Source: Ciceribacter sp. L1K22
GTDB taxonomy: Bacteria; Pseudomonadota; Alphaproteobacteria; Rhizobiales; Rhizobiaceae
Direction of reading: 5' to 3'
NCBI RefSeq assembly: GCF_017599385.1
Contig: NZ_JAGFPK010000001.1
Coordinates: 3,293,436 to 3,357,435 of the forward strand
Length of the DNA: 64,000 bases
Made by a program: the position numbers and the translations under genes. Every line of letters starts with the position of its first letter. Position 1 is the stretch's first letter. Shown in pieces: positions 55,097-64,000 of the stretch. The notes beneath the pieces are model-generated. The model saw nothing but the letters and a program-made list of their open reading frames with translations, was not told the origin of the DNA and searched no databases.

Positions 55097-56389
55097 ATGA
55101 CGAACCCGACGATTTCGCCCGATCTGATTGCCGACCACAACCACAGAAACGCTGGCGCCTTGAAAGCGGATTACGATGCGCTCGGCGAAAAGCTGTCTCG
55201 TGGCAACGTCGATATCGAGACGATCACCAGGAAGGTCTCGGAGTTCTTCGTCGCCGTTCCCTCCTGGGGTGTCGGTACGGGTGGCACGCGCTTCGCACGA
55301 TTTCCAGGTCCCGGCGAACCGCGCAACATCTTCGACAAGCTGGAAGACTGCTCCGTCATCAACGAACTGACGCGCGCGACCCCAACCGTTTCGCTGCACA
55401 TTCCCTGGGACAAGGCGGACGCGAGTGAGTTGAAGGCTAAGGGCGATGCGCTGGGCCTCGGCTTCGATGCGATGAATTCCAACACATTTTCGGATGCGCC
55501 AGGGCAGGCACATTCCTACAAATACGGTTCGCTCAGCCATGTCGACGCCGCGACGCGGGCACAGGCTGTGGAGCACAATATCGAATGCATCGAGATCGGT
55601 CGCACGATCGGCTCGAAAGCTCTGACGGTCTGGATTGGCGACGGCTCGAATTTCCCCGGCCAGAGCAATTTTACAAAGGCCTTCGAACGGTATCTGTCGG
55701 CCATGGGCGATATCTACAAGGCGCTCCCGGACGACTGGCGGCTCTTCACCGAGCACAAGATGTACGAGCCGGCTTTCTATTCGACGATCGTGCAGGACTG
55801 GGGCACTAACTACCTGATCGCCAACACGCTCGGCCCGAAGGCCTACTGCCTCGTCGACCTCGGGCACCATGCGCCGAACACCAATATCGAGATGATCGTC
55901 GCCAGGCTGATGCAGTTCGGCAAGCTCGGCGGCTTCCACTTCAACGATTCGAAGTATGGCGACGACGACCTGGACGCTGGCGCGATCGAGCCTTATCGGC
56001 TGTTCCTCGTTTTCAATGAGCTCGTCGATGCCGAGCATCGCGGCGTGAAGGGTTTCCACCCCGCGCACATGATCGACCAGAGCCACAACGTCACCGATCC
56101 GATTGAAAGCCTGATTTCGAGCGCGAACGAGATCCGCCGCGCTTATGCGCAGGCTCTGCTGGTCGACCGCGTGGCCCTGGAAAGCTGCCAGTCCGACAAT
56201 GACGCGCTGATGGCCTCCGAGACGCTGAAACGCGCCTATCGCACCGATGTGGAGCCGATCCTGGCCGAAGCCCGTCGACGAGCGGGTGGTGCCATCGACC
56301 CGGTCGCTGCCTATCGGACGAGCGGCTACCGCGCGAGGAAAGCTTCCGAACGTCCGGCCGTGAAGGGTGGCTCGGGCGGCATCGTGTAG
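55097..56389 (+). CDS. rhaI: L-rhamnose isomerase (RhaI)
   Basis: A 430-residue TIM-barrel isomerase turning L-rhamnose into L-rhamnulose, of the RhaI type (Pseudomonas stutzeri-like), distinct from E. coli RhaA. Metal and substrate residues are seen in HIPWDKAD, TVWIGDGSNFPGQ (with the following KAFERYL), FTEHKMYEPAFYSTIVQDWG, LVDLGHHAPNTNIE and GGFHFNDSKYGDDDLDAG. GAGGAGGAAACC precedes ATG 55097; a long frame extends upstream across rhaD but is not coding. Ends the rhamnose locus. Confidence 0.94.
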   Translation: MTNPTISPDLIADHNHRNAGALKADYDALGEKLSRGNVDIETITRKVSEFFVAVPSWGVGTGGTRFARFPGPGEPRNIFDKLEDCSVINELTRATPTVSLHIPWDKADASELKAKGDALGLGFDAMNSNTFSDAPGQAHSYKYGSLSHVDAATRAQAVEHNIECIEIGRTIGSKALTVWIGDGSNFPGQSNFTKAFERYLSAMGDIYKALPDDWRLFTEHKMYEPAFYSTIVQDWGTNYLIANTLGPKAYCLVDLGHHAPNTNIEMIVARLMQFGKLGGFHFNDSKYGDDDLDAGAIEPYRLFLVFNELVDAEHRGVKGFHPAHMIDQSHNVTDPIESLISSANEIRRAYAQALLVDRVALESCQSDNDALMASETLKRAYRTDVEPILAEARRRAGGAIDPVAAYRTSGYRARKASERPAVKGGSGGIV

Positions 56390-56629
56390 CAGCCGATCAT
56401 CGGCAATCCGCCGGCTCCTTGTCCAAACCGCCTCGGTCGGGGGCGCTGGCTTCCAGCCTGAACGGCTGTCCCAACAGGAGCGCGCCCCTAATTTCGACTT
56501 GAGCTGCAGACAGCGTGGCTCGGACGAAGTCGGCAGTGCGACTGCGCAATACTGTCATCAAATGTTCTCGAAAGTGTCGTGCGCACGTCATCGCGCGCCG
56601 CCATACGCGCTTCCACCAAGGAGGTCCGT

Positions 56630-57775
56630 ATGTCAGCCAACTCCCTCGAAATCAGTGGTATCGGCAAAGCCTTCGGCGCAGACGATGTGCTGAAGAATAT
56701 CGATGTTTCCGTCCGCCCTGGTGAGTTTCTGTCGCTGGTCGGCATGTCCGGTTGCGGCAAGTCGACGCTTTTGCGTGTCATAGCAGGGCTCGAGAAGCCG
56801 GATCGCGGCCGTATCCTGATTGGCGGCACCGACGTCACCGACATCGATCCGAGCGACCGCAACCTGGCAATGGTCTTCCAGTCCTACGCCCTCTATCCGC
56901 ATATGACGGTGCGTCAGAACATAGCCACGCCGCTGCGCATGCGCCGGCTGTCGCTTGGCGCCCGTATGCCGCTGATTGGCCGGATGATGTCACCGGCGAA
57001 TGCTCTTCGGGATATCGAGTCGAGCGTCATACAGGCGGCCGAAACGCTGCAGATCGCGCATCTTCTGGATCGCAAGCCCGCCCAGCTTTCCGGCGGTCAG
57101 CGCCAGCGTGTGGCGCTTGCCCGCGCGCTCGTGCGGTCTCCTGCCGCCTTCCTGATGGACGAGCCGCTGTCCAACCTCGATGCGAAGCTCCGAGCGCACA
57201 TGCGCGACGAACTGGCGGCTCTCCATCGCCGCCTCGGCGCCACATTCATCTATGTCACGCATGACCAGGTCGAGGCGATGACGATGTCGGATCGCATCGC
57301 GCTGATGAGCGAGGGCCGGATCGAACAGCTAGGCACTCCGGACGAGCTTTATGGCGAGCCGGCGACCCTGACCGTGGCCCGCTTCATCGGCACGCCATCG
57401 ATCAATCTTCTGCCGGTCGAGATCGGTGGCGACGGCATCGTGCGCCTGTTCGGTCAGGACCTTCCGATCGCCGCCCCCGTTCGGCATGCCGGGCCGGCCA
57501 CGCTTGGGTTGCGTGCGGAGGATCTGACGATTGCCGCCAAAGGCCTGGCGCTGCGCGTCTTCCGGACCGAGATGCATGGGGCCGACCGGTTCGTGCATGG
57601 TCATGTTCTCGCCGACGAGAACCAGATACTGACGCTCAGGCTGTCGGCGGGCGAACAGCTTGCCGCCGATGCCGACGGTATCATCCACGTGTCCCTCAAT
57701 GGCGGCCGCGCGCATCTCTTCGGTGCCGACGAGGCTCGGATCGCCGCATCGCTCACCCAGAGGGCGGCGGCATGA
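56630..57775 (+). CDS. ABC transporter ATP-binding protein (UgpC/MalK type)
   Basis: A 381-residue CUT1 ATPase: Walker A GMSGCGKST, Q-loop VFQSYALYPHMTV, signature LSGGQRQRVALARAL, Walker B FLMDEPLSNLD, switch YVTHDQVEAM, then the regulatory domain. It has an unusual insertion of about 20 residues after the Q-loop (RRLSLGARMPLIGRMM). AAGGAGG precedes ATG 56630; the 240-bp gap after rhaI should hold the promoter. First gene of ATPase-permease-permease-binding protein-phosphodiesterase, each coupled to the next up to the second permease. Confidence 0.92.
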   Translation: MSANSLEISGIGKAFGADDVLKNIDVSVRPGEFLSLVGMSGCGKSTLLRVIAGLEKPDRGRILIGGTDVTDIDPSDRNLAMVFQSYALYPHMTVRQNIATPLRMRRLSLGARMPLIGRMMSPANALRDIESSVIQAAETLQIAHLLDRKPAQLSGGQRQRVALARALVRSPAAFLMDEPLSNLDAKLRAHMRDELAALHRRLGATFIYVTHDQVEAMTMSDRIALMSEGRIEQLGTPDELYGEPATLTVARFIGTPSINLLPVEIGGDGIVRLFGQDLPIAAPVRHAGPATLGLRAEDLTIAAKGLALRVFRTEMHGADRFVHGHVLADENQILTLRLSAGEQLAADADGIIHVSLNGGRAHLFGADEARIAASLTQRAAA

Positions 57776-58698
57776 CGGTCGCTGTTCATATGGCGCCTGC
57801 CGCCGAGGTCACGCGGACAAGGGGCTCCAGCACCGAACGACGCATGATGTGGCGTGCCCTCCTGTTCGTTGCGCCCTCCGTCCTGCTGCTTGTCTGCATC
57901 TATATCCTGCCGGTCATCGTGCTGGCCGGCTTCTCGTTGACGGATTACCAGCTCGGGGCTCTGTCGACGGAGTTCGTCGGCATCGACAATTTCACCAAGG
58001 CCTTCGCCGATCCCGTCTTCATCCGGTCCCTCACGAACACGCTGATCTATGCGGTGATCGTCATTCCGCTGGGCGTCACTCTGGCGCTCGGCGTGGCGCT
58101 TCTCGTTCATGGACGCAAGCGCAGCCGCGCTTTCTGGGAGGCGGCCTATTTCCTGCCCGTGACCGCCACCCTGGTCGCCATGGCAACGGTCTGGCAATTC
58201 CTGCTGCATCCCTCGATCGGCCCGGTCAATGCCGCGATCAAGTGGTTCGGCTTCGAGCCGGTCTCCTTCCTCTCCAATCCGGCCCTCCTGATCCCCACCA
58301 TGGCTGTGATCGGCGTCTGGCAGGTGCTCGGCTTCAACATGGTCCTTTTTCTTGCCGGACTGACGGCGATCCCGAAGGACCTTTACGAAGCGGCCAGGCT
58401 CGACGGGGCGAAGAACCCGATCGACCGTTTCCTGACCGTCACCTGGCCCATGCTCGGGCCGACGACGCTCTTCGTCCTCGTCACCACGTCGATCTCGGCT
58501 TTCAAGGTCTTCGAGACGGTCGCCGTGCTCACCAAGGGTCGCTCCGGTTCGGAAACGCTGCTGTTCGCGCTTTATCTCGAGGGTTTCGAATACGCGAACA
58601 CCGGATATGCGGCCGCCCTGACGCTGATCTTCCTTGCCATCATCCTGGTTCTCTCGATCGGGCAGACCATCCATCTCGACCGGAAGGTGCACTACTGA
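57772..58698 (+). CDS. ABC transporter permease (UgpA/MalF type)
   Basis: A 308-residue CUT1 permease with six spans. The N-terminus has an extra hydrophilic stretch, then a membrane anchor (LLFVAPSVLLLVCIYILPVI). The EAA loop is DLYEAARLDGAKNPIDRFLT (about 204-223). It overlaps the ATPase stop (ATGA) and the next permease start (TGATG). Confidence 0.92.
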   Translation: MTVAVHMAPAAEVTRTRGSSTERRMMWRALLFVAPSVLLLVCIYILPVIVLAGFSLTDYQLGALSTEFVGIDNFTKAFADPVFIRSLTNTLIYAVIVIPLGVTLALGVALLVHGRKRSRAFWEAAYFLPVTATLVAMATVWQFLLHPSIGPVNAAIKWFGFEPVSFLSNPALLIPTMAVIGVWQVLGFNMVLFLAGLTAIPKDLYEAARLDGAKNPIDRFLTVTWPMLGPTTLFVLVTTSISAFKVFETVAVLTKGRSGSETLLFALYLEGFEYANTGYAAALTLIFLAIILVLSIGQTIHLDRKVHY

Positions 58699-59519
58699 TG
58701 ATGCGATTGCGCCAAATTCTTCCCCATCTGGTGCTCGCGACGGGGGCCTTTGTCGTCCTTCTGCCGTTCTACTGGATGTTCCTGACGTCGATCCGCTCGC
58801 CGGCCGAGATCTTCGACGTTTCGCTCTGGCCGATCCCGAGGGAGTTCGCCGCCGCCGACAATTACGGCCGGGCGGCATCCCAGGTGCCGATGGCCCGCTT
58901 CATGCTGAATGGCGTCATCGTATGCCTCGGTATCCTCGTGGTGCAGATCGCGACGGCCGTGCCGGCCGCCTATGCACTGGCCAAGCTCAAGTTCCCTGGC
59001 CGGCGGCTTCTGATGACCCTGGTGATCGCGGCGCTTTGCGTGCCGATGCAGGCTCTGGCGCTGCCGCTCTTCGTCGGCCTTGCGGAGCTCAAGCTTCTCA
59101 ACACCTATTTCGCGATGATGGCGCCCTTCTTCCTGTCGGTCTTCGCGATCTTTCTGTTTCACCAGTCCTTTCGCAGCTATCCCGACGAGATCATCGAGGC
59201 AGCCCGCATGGACGGGTTTTCCGAAATGGAAATCTGCTGGGGTCTCGTCCTGCGCGGCTCGCTGCCGTCGCTCGCGGCGTTCTCGGTCTTTTCGGTCGTT
59301 GCCCACTGGAACGATCTCTACTGGCCGATGATCGTCGTCAGCGACATCAACCTCGCGCCGCCGCCGCTCGGCATGCTGTTCTTTTCGGACGTCGAATCCG
59401 GCGCCAACTACGGTGCGCTGATGGCCGGCGCCGCCCTGATCACGGCGCCGATGCTCGTCTGTTTCCTTCTTGCAAGACGTCATTTCATCGCGGGCATCAC
59501 GATGACCGGCGTCAAGTAA
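58698..59519 (+). CDS. ABC transporter permease (UgpE/MalG type)
   Basis: A 273-residue CUT1 permease with six spans and EAA loop EIIEAARMDGFSEMEICWGL (about 165-184); it ends RRHFIAGITMTGVK, typical of the subunit. Two adjacent ATGs (58698, 58701) are possible; the first overlaps the previous stop. The longer open frame in which it lies reads through the first permease and the end of the ATPase gene and is not real. Confidence 0.92.
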   Translation: MMRLRQILPHLVLATGAFVVLLPFYWMFLTSIRSPAEIFDVSLWPIPREFAAADNYGRAASQVPMARFMLNGVIVCLGILVVQIATAVPAAYALAKLKFPGRRLLMTLVIAALCVPMQALALPLFVGLAELKLLNTYFAMMAPFFLSVFAIFLFHQSFRSYPDEIIEAARMDGFSEMEICWGLVLRGSLPSLAAFSVFSVVAHWNDLYWPMIVVSDINLAPPPLGMLFFSDVESGANYGALMAGAALITAPMLVCFLLARRHFIAGITMTGVK

Positions 59520-59557
59520 GTCCTTCCTCCCCTCCCAAGAATAACCAGGAGATCATC

Positions 59558-60850
59558 ATGCAGCTCTACCGCCGTACTCTGATGCAGGGCGTTGCCGCGA
59601 CGCTTGCCATCGCGGGGCTTTCCACGCCCGCGCTGGCCGAAGAGATCACGCTCAACGTGCTCTACAACCTGCCGGGTTTCACCAAATTCCATCAGCCCCT
59701 GGCCGATGAATTCATGAAGAACAACCCGGACATCAAGATCAGCTTTCTTGCCCCGGCCGCCGGCTACAACGAAGGCCAGCAGCAGGTTCTGCGCGCAGCC
59801 GTCACCGGCGATCTGCCGGATGTCTATTTCTCGGGCTACAACCTGACGGCCGAGCTGGTTCATACGCTGGCGCCGCGCAACCAGATCACCGATCTCGGCC
59901 CCTTCATCGAAGCCGAAGGCGGTCAGGCATTCCTCGACAAGAACTACTCGCCGAAGATGGCGGCGCTCGGCCAGATCGACGGCAAGCAGTACGGACTGCC
60001 GGTCAACGCCTCCTCCCCGATCATCTACATCAATGCCGATCTGGTGACCAAGGCCGGCGGCGATCCGGACAACATGCCCAAGACCTTCGACGGTCTCATT
60101 GAGCTCGCCGCGAAGATCCACGCCATGGACTCCAAGGTTGCGGGCATGGGCTACGACATCAATGGCTGGCCGGACGACTGGCTGTGGCAGGCCCTGATCT
60201 TCCAGCAGGGCGGAAAGCTTGTAGATGAAGAGACCAAGACGGTCGCCTTCGACAACGAGATCGGCCTCAATGCGTTGAAGCTCACCCGCCGCTTCGTAAC
60301 CGAAGGCGGTCAGAACCTGCTCGACTGGGACCAGTCGCGCCAGCAGTTCGGCGCAGGCCTCACCGGCTTCATCTTCTCGACGCCCGCCCATGTCCAGACC
60401 GTCCAGGGTCTAGTCGGCGACCGCTTCCCGCTGAAGACGGCGACCTTCCCGCAGGACAATGCCGAAAAGGGCGGCGTTCCGACGGGCGGCAATTCGGCTG
60501 TCATCCTCACCCAGGACAAGGCCAAGCAGGATGCCGCCTGGAAATACCTGAAATGGATCACCGGCCCGGAAGCGCAGAACACCATCGTTCGCATCACCGG
60601 CTACCTCCCGACCAACAAGCTCGCCACCGGCCCGGACTATCTCGAGCCGTACTACGTCGAAAATCCGAACGTGAAGACCGCGTCGCTGCAGGCCGATCGT
60701 TCGCTGCCGTGGGCCGGCTATCCGGGTGGTGACTCGGTCCGCATCTGGCGCACCCAGCGCGACATCATCGGCACCGTCATGCGCGGCGAAGTTTCGCCGG
60801 AAGACGGCCTGAAGCAGATCGTCGAGCAGACCAACGGCCTGATGAACTGA
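59558..60850 (+). CDS. ABC transporter substrate-binding protein (UgpB type)
   Basis: A 430-residue periplasmic receptor with signal peptide MQGVAATLAIAGLSTPALA. The mature part ITLNVLYNLPGFTKFHQPLA and later PVNASSPIIYINADLVTKAG are like UgpB-family proteins. CCAGGAG stands about eight bases before ATG 59558. A strong terminator follows the stop, yet the phosphodiesterase gene comes 74 bp later and may be read at a lower level. Ligand unknown; see the phosphodiesterase. Confidence 0.9.
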   Translation: MQLYRRTLMQGVAATLAIAGLSTPALAEEITLNVLYNLPGFTKFHQPLADEFMKNNPDIKISFLAPAAGYNEGQQQVLRAAVTGDLPDVYFSGYNLTAELVHTLAPRNQITDLGPFIEAEGGQAFLDKNYSPKMAALGQIDGKQYGLPVNASSPIIYINADLVTKAGGDPDNMPKTFDGLIELAAKIHAMDSKVAGMGYDINGWPDDWLWQALIFQQGGKLVDEETKTVAFDNEIGLNALKLTRRFVTEGGQNLLDWDQSRQQFGAGLTGFIFSTPAHVQTVQGLVGDRFPLKTATFPQDNAEKGGVPTGGNSAVILTQDKAKQDAAWKYLKWITGPEAQNTIVRITGYLPTNKLATGPDYLEPYYVENPNVKTASLQADRSLPWAGYPGGDSVRIWRTQRDIIGTVMRGEVSPEDGLKQIVEQTNGLMN

Positions 60851-60872
60851 GCCGTCGCGGCCATGCCTTCTG

Positions 60873-60902
60873 ATTGCGGGGTCTCTTCGACCCCGCAATT
60901 TT
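60873..60902 (+). terminator. Rho-independent terminator after the binding protein
   Basis: ATTGCGGGGTC and GACCCCGCAAT form a perfect 11-bp stem with a five-base loop, followed by TTT. It lies 22 bp after the binding-protein stop and before the phosphodiesterase gene. Confidence 0.8.
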
Positions 60903-60923
60903 CATGTCGAGGAACGAAGTATC

Positions 60924-61724
60924 ATGAAAATCATCCAGCTGACCGACACCCACCTGATGCCGTCAGGCATGGTCGTCAACGGAGTTGACCCCGAACGGCA
61001 ACTGCGCCGCGCCGTCGCCGACATCTGCGAAAGACATGCCGACGCCGATCTCCTGGTCATGACCGGGGATCTCTGCAATTTCGGCGACCCGGAAGCCTAT
61101 CAGCTGTTGAAGGCGATCCTTGAGCCGGTGCCGTTCGAAACGCGCCTGATGCTCGGAAATCATGATCGTCGGCCGGAATTTCGTGAGGCTTTTCCCGACC
61201 AGCCGGTGGATGGCGCGGGCTATGTGCAGTCGCACCTCGACACGCCCCACGGCCGGCTACTCTTCCTCGACAGCCACGAAGCGGAAGTGATTGGCGGCAT
61301 TTACGGCGAGGACCGCATGGTTTGGCTAGAGCAGGCTCTGGCTGACGCTGGCGACCTACCTGTCACCATCTTCATCCACCATCCGCCGATGGATTGCGGC
61401 ATCGCCCATTTCGAACACATCGGCATGCATGACGACGGCCGGCTTCTGGCGCGTCTCAAGGCGCATCCGAAAGGCGTCCGCCACGTTGTCTTCGGCCATA
61501 TCCACGTACCGCTTGCCGGAACAACAGCCGAAGGCATCGCCTTCAGCTCCGGCCAGGCTTGTTCCCATCGCTTCATCACTGATATCGACGCGCCTGATCC
61601 GATGTGGACCGGCGGGAATCCCTGCTATCGGGTGTTGATGCTCGATGAACACGGGTTCCGCGCCTATTCCGCGGAAGTCGGCGAGGTGCCGACCGAGCGC
61701 GCCGTGATATGCGAGGGCCCATAG
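60924..61724 (+). CDS. GpdQ/CpdA-like metallophosphodiesterase
   Basis: A 266-residue calcineurin-type phosphodiesterase. The dinuclear metal site is complete: LTDTH (Asp8, His10), TGDL (Asp49), GNHD (His80 region), IHHPP and FGHIHVPL. The opening MKIIQLTDTHL and overall length fit glycerophosphodiesterase GpdQ or cyclic-AMP phosphodiesterase CpdA. Placed after a Ugp-like importer, splitting of an imported phosphodiester such as glycerophosphocholine is the better guess. GAGGAACGAAGTATC precedes ATG 60924. Confidence 0.85.
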   Translation: MKIIQLTDTHLMPSGMVVNGVDPERQLRRAVADICERHADADLLVMTGDLCNFGDPEAYQLLKAILEPVPFETRLMLGNHDRRPEFREAFPDQPVDGAGYVQSHLDTPHGRLLFLDSHEAEVIGGIYGEDRMVWLEQALADAGDLPVTIFIHHPPMDCGIAHFEHIGMHDDGRLLARLKAHPKGVRHVVFGHIHVPLAGTTAEGIAFSSGQACSHRFITDIDAPDPMWTGGNPCYRVLMLDEHGFRAYSAEVGEVPTERAVICEGP

Positions 61725-61781
61725 TCGTTCTTTGTTCGTCGCAAATCATCGTGCGAAGGATTGGCGCCGCGAGCGCAACCT

Positions 61782-62810
61782 TCAAAGACCGAGGTTCTCC
61801 TTCAGGACGATCTCGATGCGGATCTTTTCCTGGGAGGCGATCGGCTCGCGTTGTTCTACTCTGGCCCTCATGATGCGGATGGCGCTTCTCACAGCGTGGC
61901 CGGGATTTTGAGCTATGACGGCATCAATCCGCTCGTCGAGCAAAGCCTTCTCGCTAAACGGCGTTCGCTCATGAACGATTATGGTCAAGGGACGGGGATC
62001 GACCACGGCTTCTATCGCTGACATTGGTACGCGCGCTTCCGCGCTCAGAATGTAGACGCCCGTGATGTCGCCGTTGTGCTCCAGCATGCGCGCGATGACC
62101 GTACTGGCGCGGCGCTCGTCTCCATAGGTTTCGATTGAAGGAAGTGACGTCAATTGCGGGAAGTGCTCGTTGATGATCCCATCGAAACCCAGCCGTCTCT
62201 CGATACTGTCTTGCGCCATCATCGTCTCGGCGACGACCATGATCTTTCCGGGCTCGCGCCCCAGGAAACGTCCAAGAAGTTTTCCAGCGGTGGCGCCAGC
62301 TGCAAAATTGTTTACGCCGACGAAATCCGCAGCTGGAAGTCGTTCCTGACCGGACAGGAATTGCACGACCTTGATGCCGCGCTCGACAAGGCGGGCCATC
62401 GCGTCGCGAACTTGCGGCGATTCCGGCGCCATGATCGCCACGCCGTCGATATCGTCGGTGCTCAGGCTTGAAAGGTACTTCGCGACGGCGTGGGGATCGC
62501 CGGTAGGCAGCTGCACGACATCGATATCGGTCAGATCGACCCGCAGGGCTTCGCGGGCCTCTCCGATCTGGCGCAAAATCTCCTGCATGTACTGATCGCC
62601 CGCGAGCGGCAGGACGAAGCGGAAGCGGTACACCCGATTGCGAGCGAGATTGACTGCAGCCGGATTCCGCACAAAGCCGATCCTCTCGATCGCCTCGGTT
62701 ACGCGCCGAGCCGCTTTCTCGCTGACATTGGGCCGATCGTTCAGCACGCGATCCACCGTGGCCAAACTCACCCCGGCGGCTTCGGCGAGATCCTTTGCTG
62801 TTGGTCTCAT
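61782..62810 (-). CDS. LacI-family regulator
   Basis: A 342-residue LacI/GalR regulator. The DNA-binding part is TAKDLAEAAGVSLATVDRVL (about 3-22) with hinge helix NPAAVNLARNR; the sensor domain is a type 1 periplasmic-binding fold (VAIMAPESPQVRDAMARLVE, VGVNNFAAGATAGKLLGRFL). It converges on the phosphodiesterase and is divergent from the binding-protein gene at 63117. Two identical palindromes upstream are its likely operators, so it should control the right-hand transporter and itself. Confidence 0.92.
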   Translation of the reverse strand: MRPTAKDLAEAAGVSLATVDRVLNDRPNVSEKAARRVTEAIERIGFVRNPAAVNLARNRVYRFRFVLPLAGDQYMQEILRQIGEAREALRVDLTDIDVVQLPTGDPHAVAKYLSSLSTDDIDGVAIMAPESPQVRDAMARLVERGIKVVQFLSGQERLPAADFVGVNNFAAGATAGKLLGRFLGREPGKIMVVAETMMAQDSIERRLGFDGIINEHFPQLTSLPSIETYGDERRASTVIARMLEHNGDITGVYILSAEARVPMSAIEAVVDPRPLTIIVHERTPFSEKALLDERIDAVIAQNPGHAVRSAIRIMRARVEQREPIASQEKIRIEIVLKENLGL

Positions 62811-62886
62811 AGTGTTTTTCGATCCCCTGCCACGGCTGATCAGCCGTTTCAGGGTTTTCCAACAATTTCAAATGAAACGCAAGAAA

Positions 62887-62934
62887 TTGAGGTGCGCACC
62901 TCAAAATTAACTTGCCTTGAGGTGCGCACCTCAA
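62887..62934. promoter_or_regulatory. Two identical LacI-type operators and promoter
   Basis: TTGAGGTGCGCACCTCAA, a perfect 18-bp palindrome with the central CG expected of LacI-family sites, occurs at 62887-62904 and 62917-62934, exactly 30 bp apart. TTGCCT (62912-62917) and TATACG (62936-62941), 18 bp apart, form a plausible promoter for the binding-protein gene, with the second operator filling its spacer. Confidence 0.8.
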
Positions 62935-63116
62935 CTATACGATATCCAGTGTCGAGGAGAGCGGCTGGGCATCACGTGCATCTGCCGTCGACGCCATTGG
63001 ATCAGGGGAGGGAAGGCCTCGGATCCGGACGGAATTTCGTATTCCAGTTTTGCCCTGGAGGGGGCGTTGCAGATGTGCCGATGGAGTTCGGGACATCAAT
63101 TTGGGAGGAGAACGTG

Positions 63117-64000
63117 ATGACATCCGCAGTCATGAAATCTTCAGTCGCGGTGGGCGCCCTGGTCTGGGTTAGCCTGTCGAGTGCCGGCGCCGTGAAAGCC
63201 GACGAATTGACCCTGTGCTGGGCCGCGTGGGATCCGGCCAATGCCCTGGTCGAATTGTCGAAAGATTTCGAGGCCAAGTCCGGCCACACCATGAAATTCG
63301 AGTTCGTGCCCTGGCCGAACTTCGCGGACCGCATGCTGAACGAACTCAATTCCGGCGGCAAGCTCTGCGACCTGATGATCGGCGACAGCCAGTGGATCGG
63401 CGGTGCGGCTGAAAACGGCTGGTATGTGAAGCTCAACGACTTCTTCGACAAGGAAGGCATCAAGATGGATGCCTTCGTACCGGCGACCGTCACCGGCTAT
63501 TCCGAATGGCCGAAAAACACTCCGAATTACTGGTCGCTTCCGGCCTTCGGTGACGTTGTGGGCTGGACCTACCGTAAGGATTGGTTTGAGCGCCCCGAAA
63601 TCCAGACCGCCTTCAAGGAAAAGTTCGGTCGCGACCTGACGCCGCCGGCAACTTTCGACGAACTGAAGCAGGTCGCCAAATTCTTCCAGGGCCGCGAGAT
63701 CGACGGCAAGACGGTCTACGGCGCCTCGATCTATACCGAACGTGGCTCGGAAGGCATCACGATGGGCGTGATGGACGTGCTCTATAGCTATGGCTTCAAG
63801 TACGACAATCCGGAAAAGCCCTATGAGATGGAAGGCTTCGTCAATTCGGAAGGCGCCGTGAAGGGTCTCGAATTCTACAAGTCGCTCTACGATTGCTGCG
63901 TCGCGCCGGGCACGTCCAACACGTACATGGGCGAAGGCATCGACGCCTACAAGTCGGGCCAGGTCGCCATGCAGATGAACTTCGCCTTCACTTGGCCGGG
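63117..64000 (+). CDS. ABC sugar substrate-binding protein, partial
   Basis: The first ~294 residues of a CUT1-type periplasmic receptor; the gene leaves the window. Signal peptide SSVAVGALVWVSLSSAGAVKA, then ELTLCWAAWDPANALVELSK and VPWPNFADRMLNELNSGGKL. GGGAGGAGAAC precedes GTG 63114 and ATG 63117; the ATG is preferred. It begins a new operon downstream of the paired operators. The ligand is unknown. Confidence 0.88.
   Translation, partial: MTSAVMKSSVAVGALVWVSLSSAGAVKADELTLCWAAWDPANALVELSKDFEAKSGHTMKFEFVPWPNFADRMLNELNSGGKLCDLMIGDSQWIGGAAENGWYVKLNDFFDKEGIKMDAFVPATVTGYSEWPKNTPNYWSLPAFGDVVGWTYRKDWFERPEIQTAFKEKFGRDLTPPATFDELKQVAKFFQGREIDGKTVYGASIYTERGSEGITMGVMDVLYSYGFKYDNPEKPYEMEGFVNSEGAVKGLEFYKSLYDCCVAPGTSNTYMGEGIDAYKSGQVAMQMNFAFTWP

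Noticed and set aside
57601-58878. A 425-codon minus-strand frame opposite the UgpA-type permease
   Set aside because: Low-complexity Arg/Glu/Asp composition; a shadow of two overlapping transporter genes.

Overview
The window reads like an accessory replicon or chromosomal island region of a Rhizobiaceae bacterium (Rhizobium, Agrobacterium or Ensifer type). The reasons are high GC with strongly GC-rich third codon positions, many ABC uptake operons, a rhamnose locus in the gene order known from Rhizobium leguminosarum (rhaRSTPQUK divergent from rhaDI), an alphaproteobacterial initiator tRNA, and a TGA-N9-TCA iron box of the RirA type. The genus cannot be fixed from the sequence alone.

Layout. 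1-3.1 kb: a minus-strand polyamine-type set (ureohydrolase, binding protein, ATPase cut by the window edge), divergent from a LysR regulator and an aminotransferase (3.3-5.4 kb). 5.5-10.1 kb: an FhuF-like ferric reductase convergent with fhuCDB, with an iron box and a dead AraC regulator at the operon head. 10.6-16.4 kb: a DctS/DctR two-component system divergent from a DctPQM TRAP transporter. 16.7-22.7 kb: an IS3-family scar, tRNA-fMet, and an array of RTX-tailed secreted proteins (one 3' fragment and two full genes) separated by a conserved hairpin spacer. 22.8-25.7 kb: an HNH nuclease, hipBA with three operator-like boxes, and a flavin-reductase fragment. 25.9-35.1 kb: a sugar-alcohol ABC transporter operon with four dehydrogenases and a divergent AraC regulator.

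35.1-45.3 kb is the least explained part. It holds nine proteins of which most cannot be named. Among them are a DUF3102-like protein, a predicted PD-(D/E)XK nuclease, and an FtsH-like machine without membrane anchors that is divided between two overlapping frames: an AAA+ ATPase, then a protein carrying the AAA lid and an M41 zinc protease. A small basic protein follows a set of three CAAACG-N-CGTTTG-like palindromes. This is my main candidate for an undescribed system.

45.4-56.4 kb is the complete L-rhamnose import and breakdown locus, with a large inverted repeat between the divergent transcripts whose arms end in outward-facing TTGACA boxes. A tiny Pmp3-type membrane protein sits on the opposite strand between rhaD and rhaI. 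56.6-61.7 kb is a Ugp/Mal-type ABC transporter ending in a GpdQ-like phosphodiesterase, probably for glycerophosphodiesters or a related compound. 61.8-64 kb holds a LacI regulator divergent from a sugar-binding protein, with two identical 18-bp operators between them; the window ends inside that gene.
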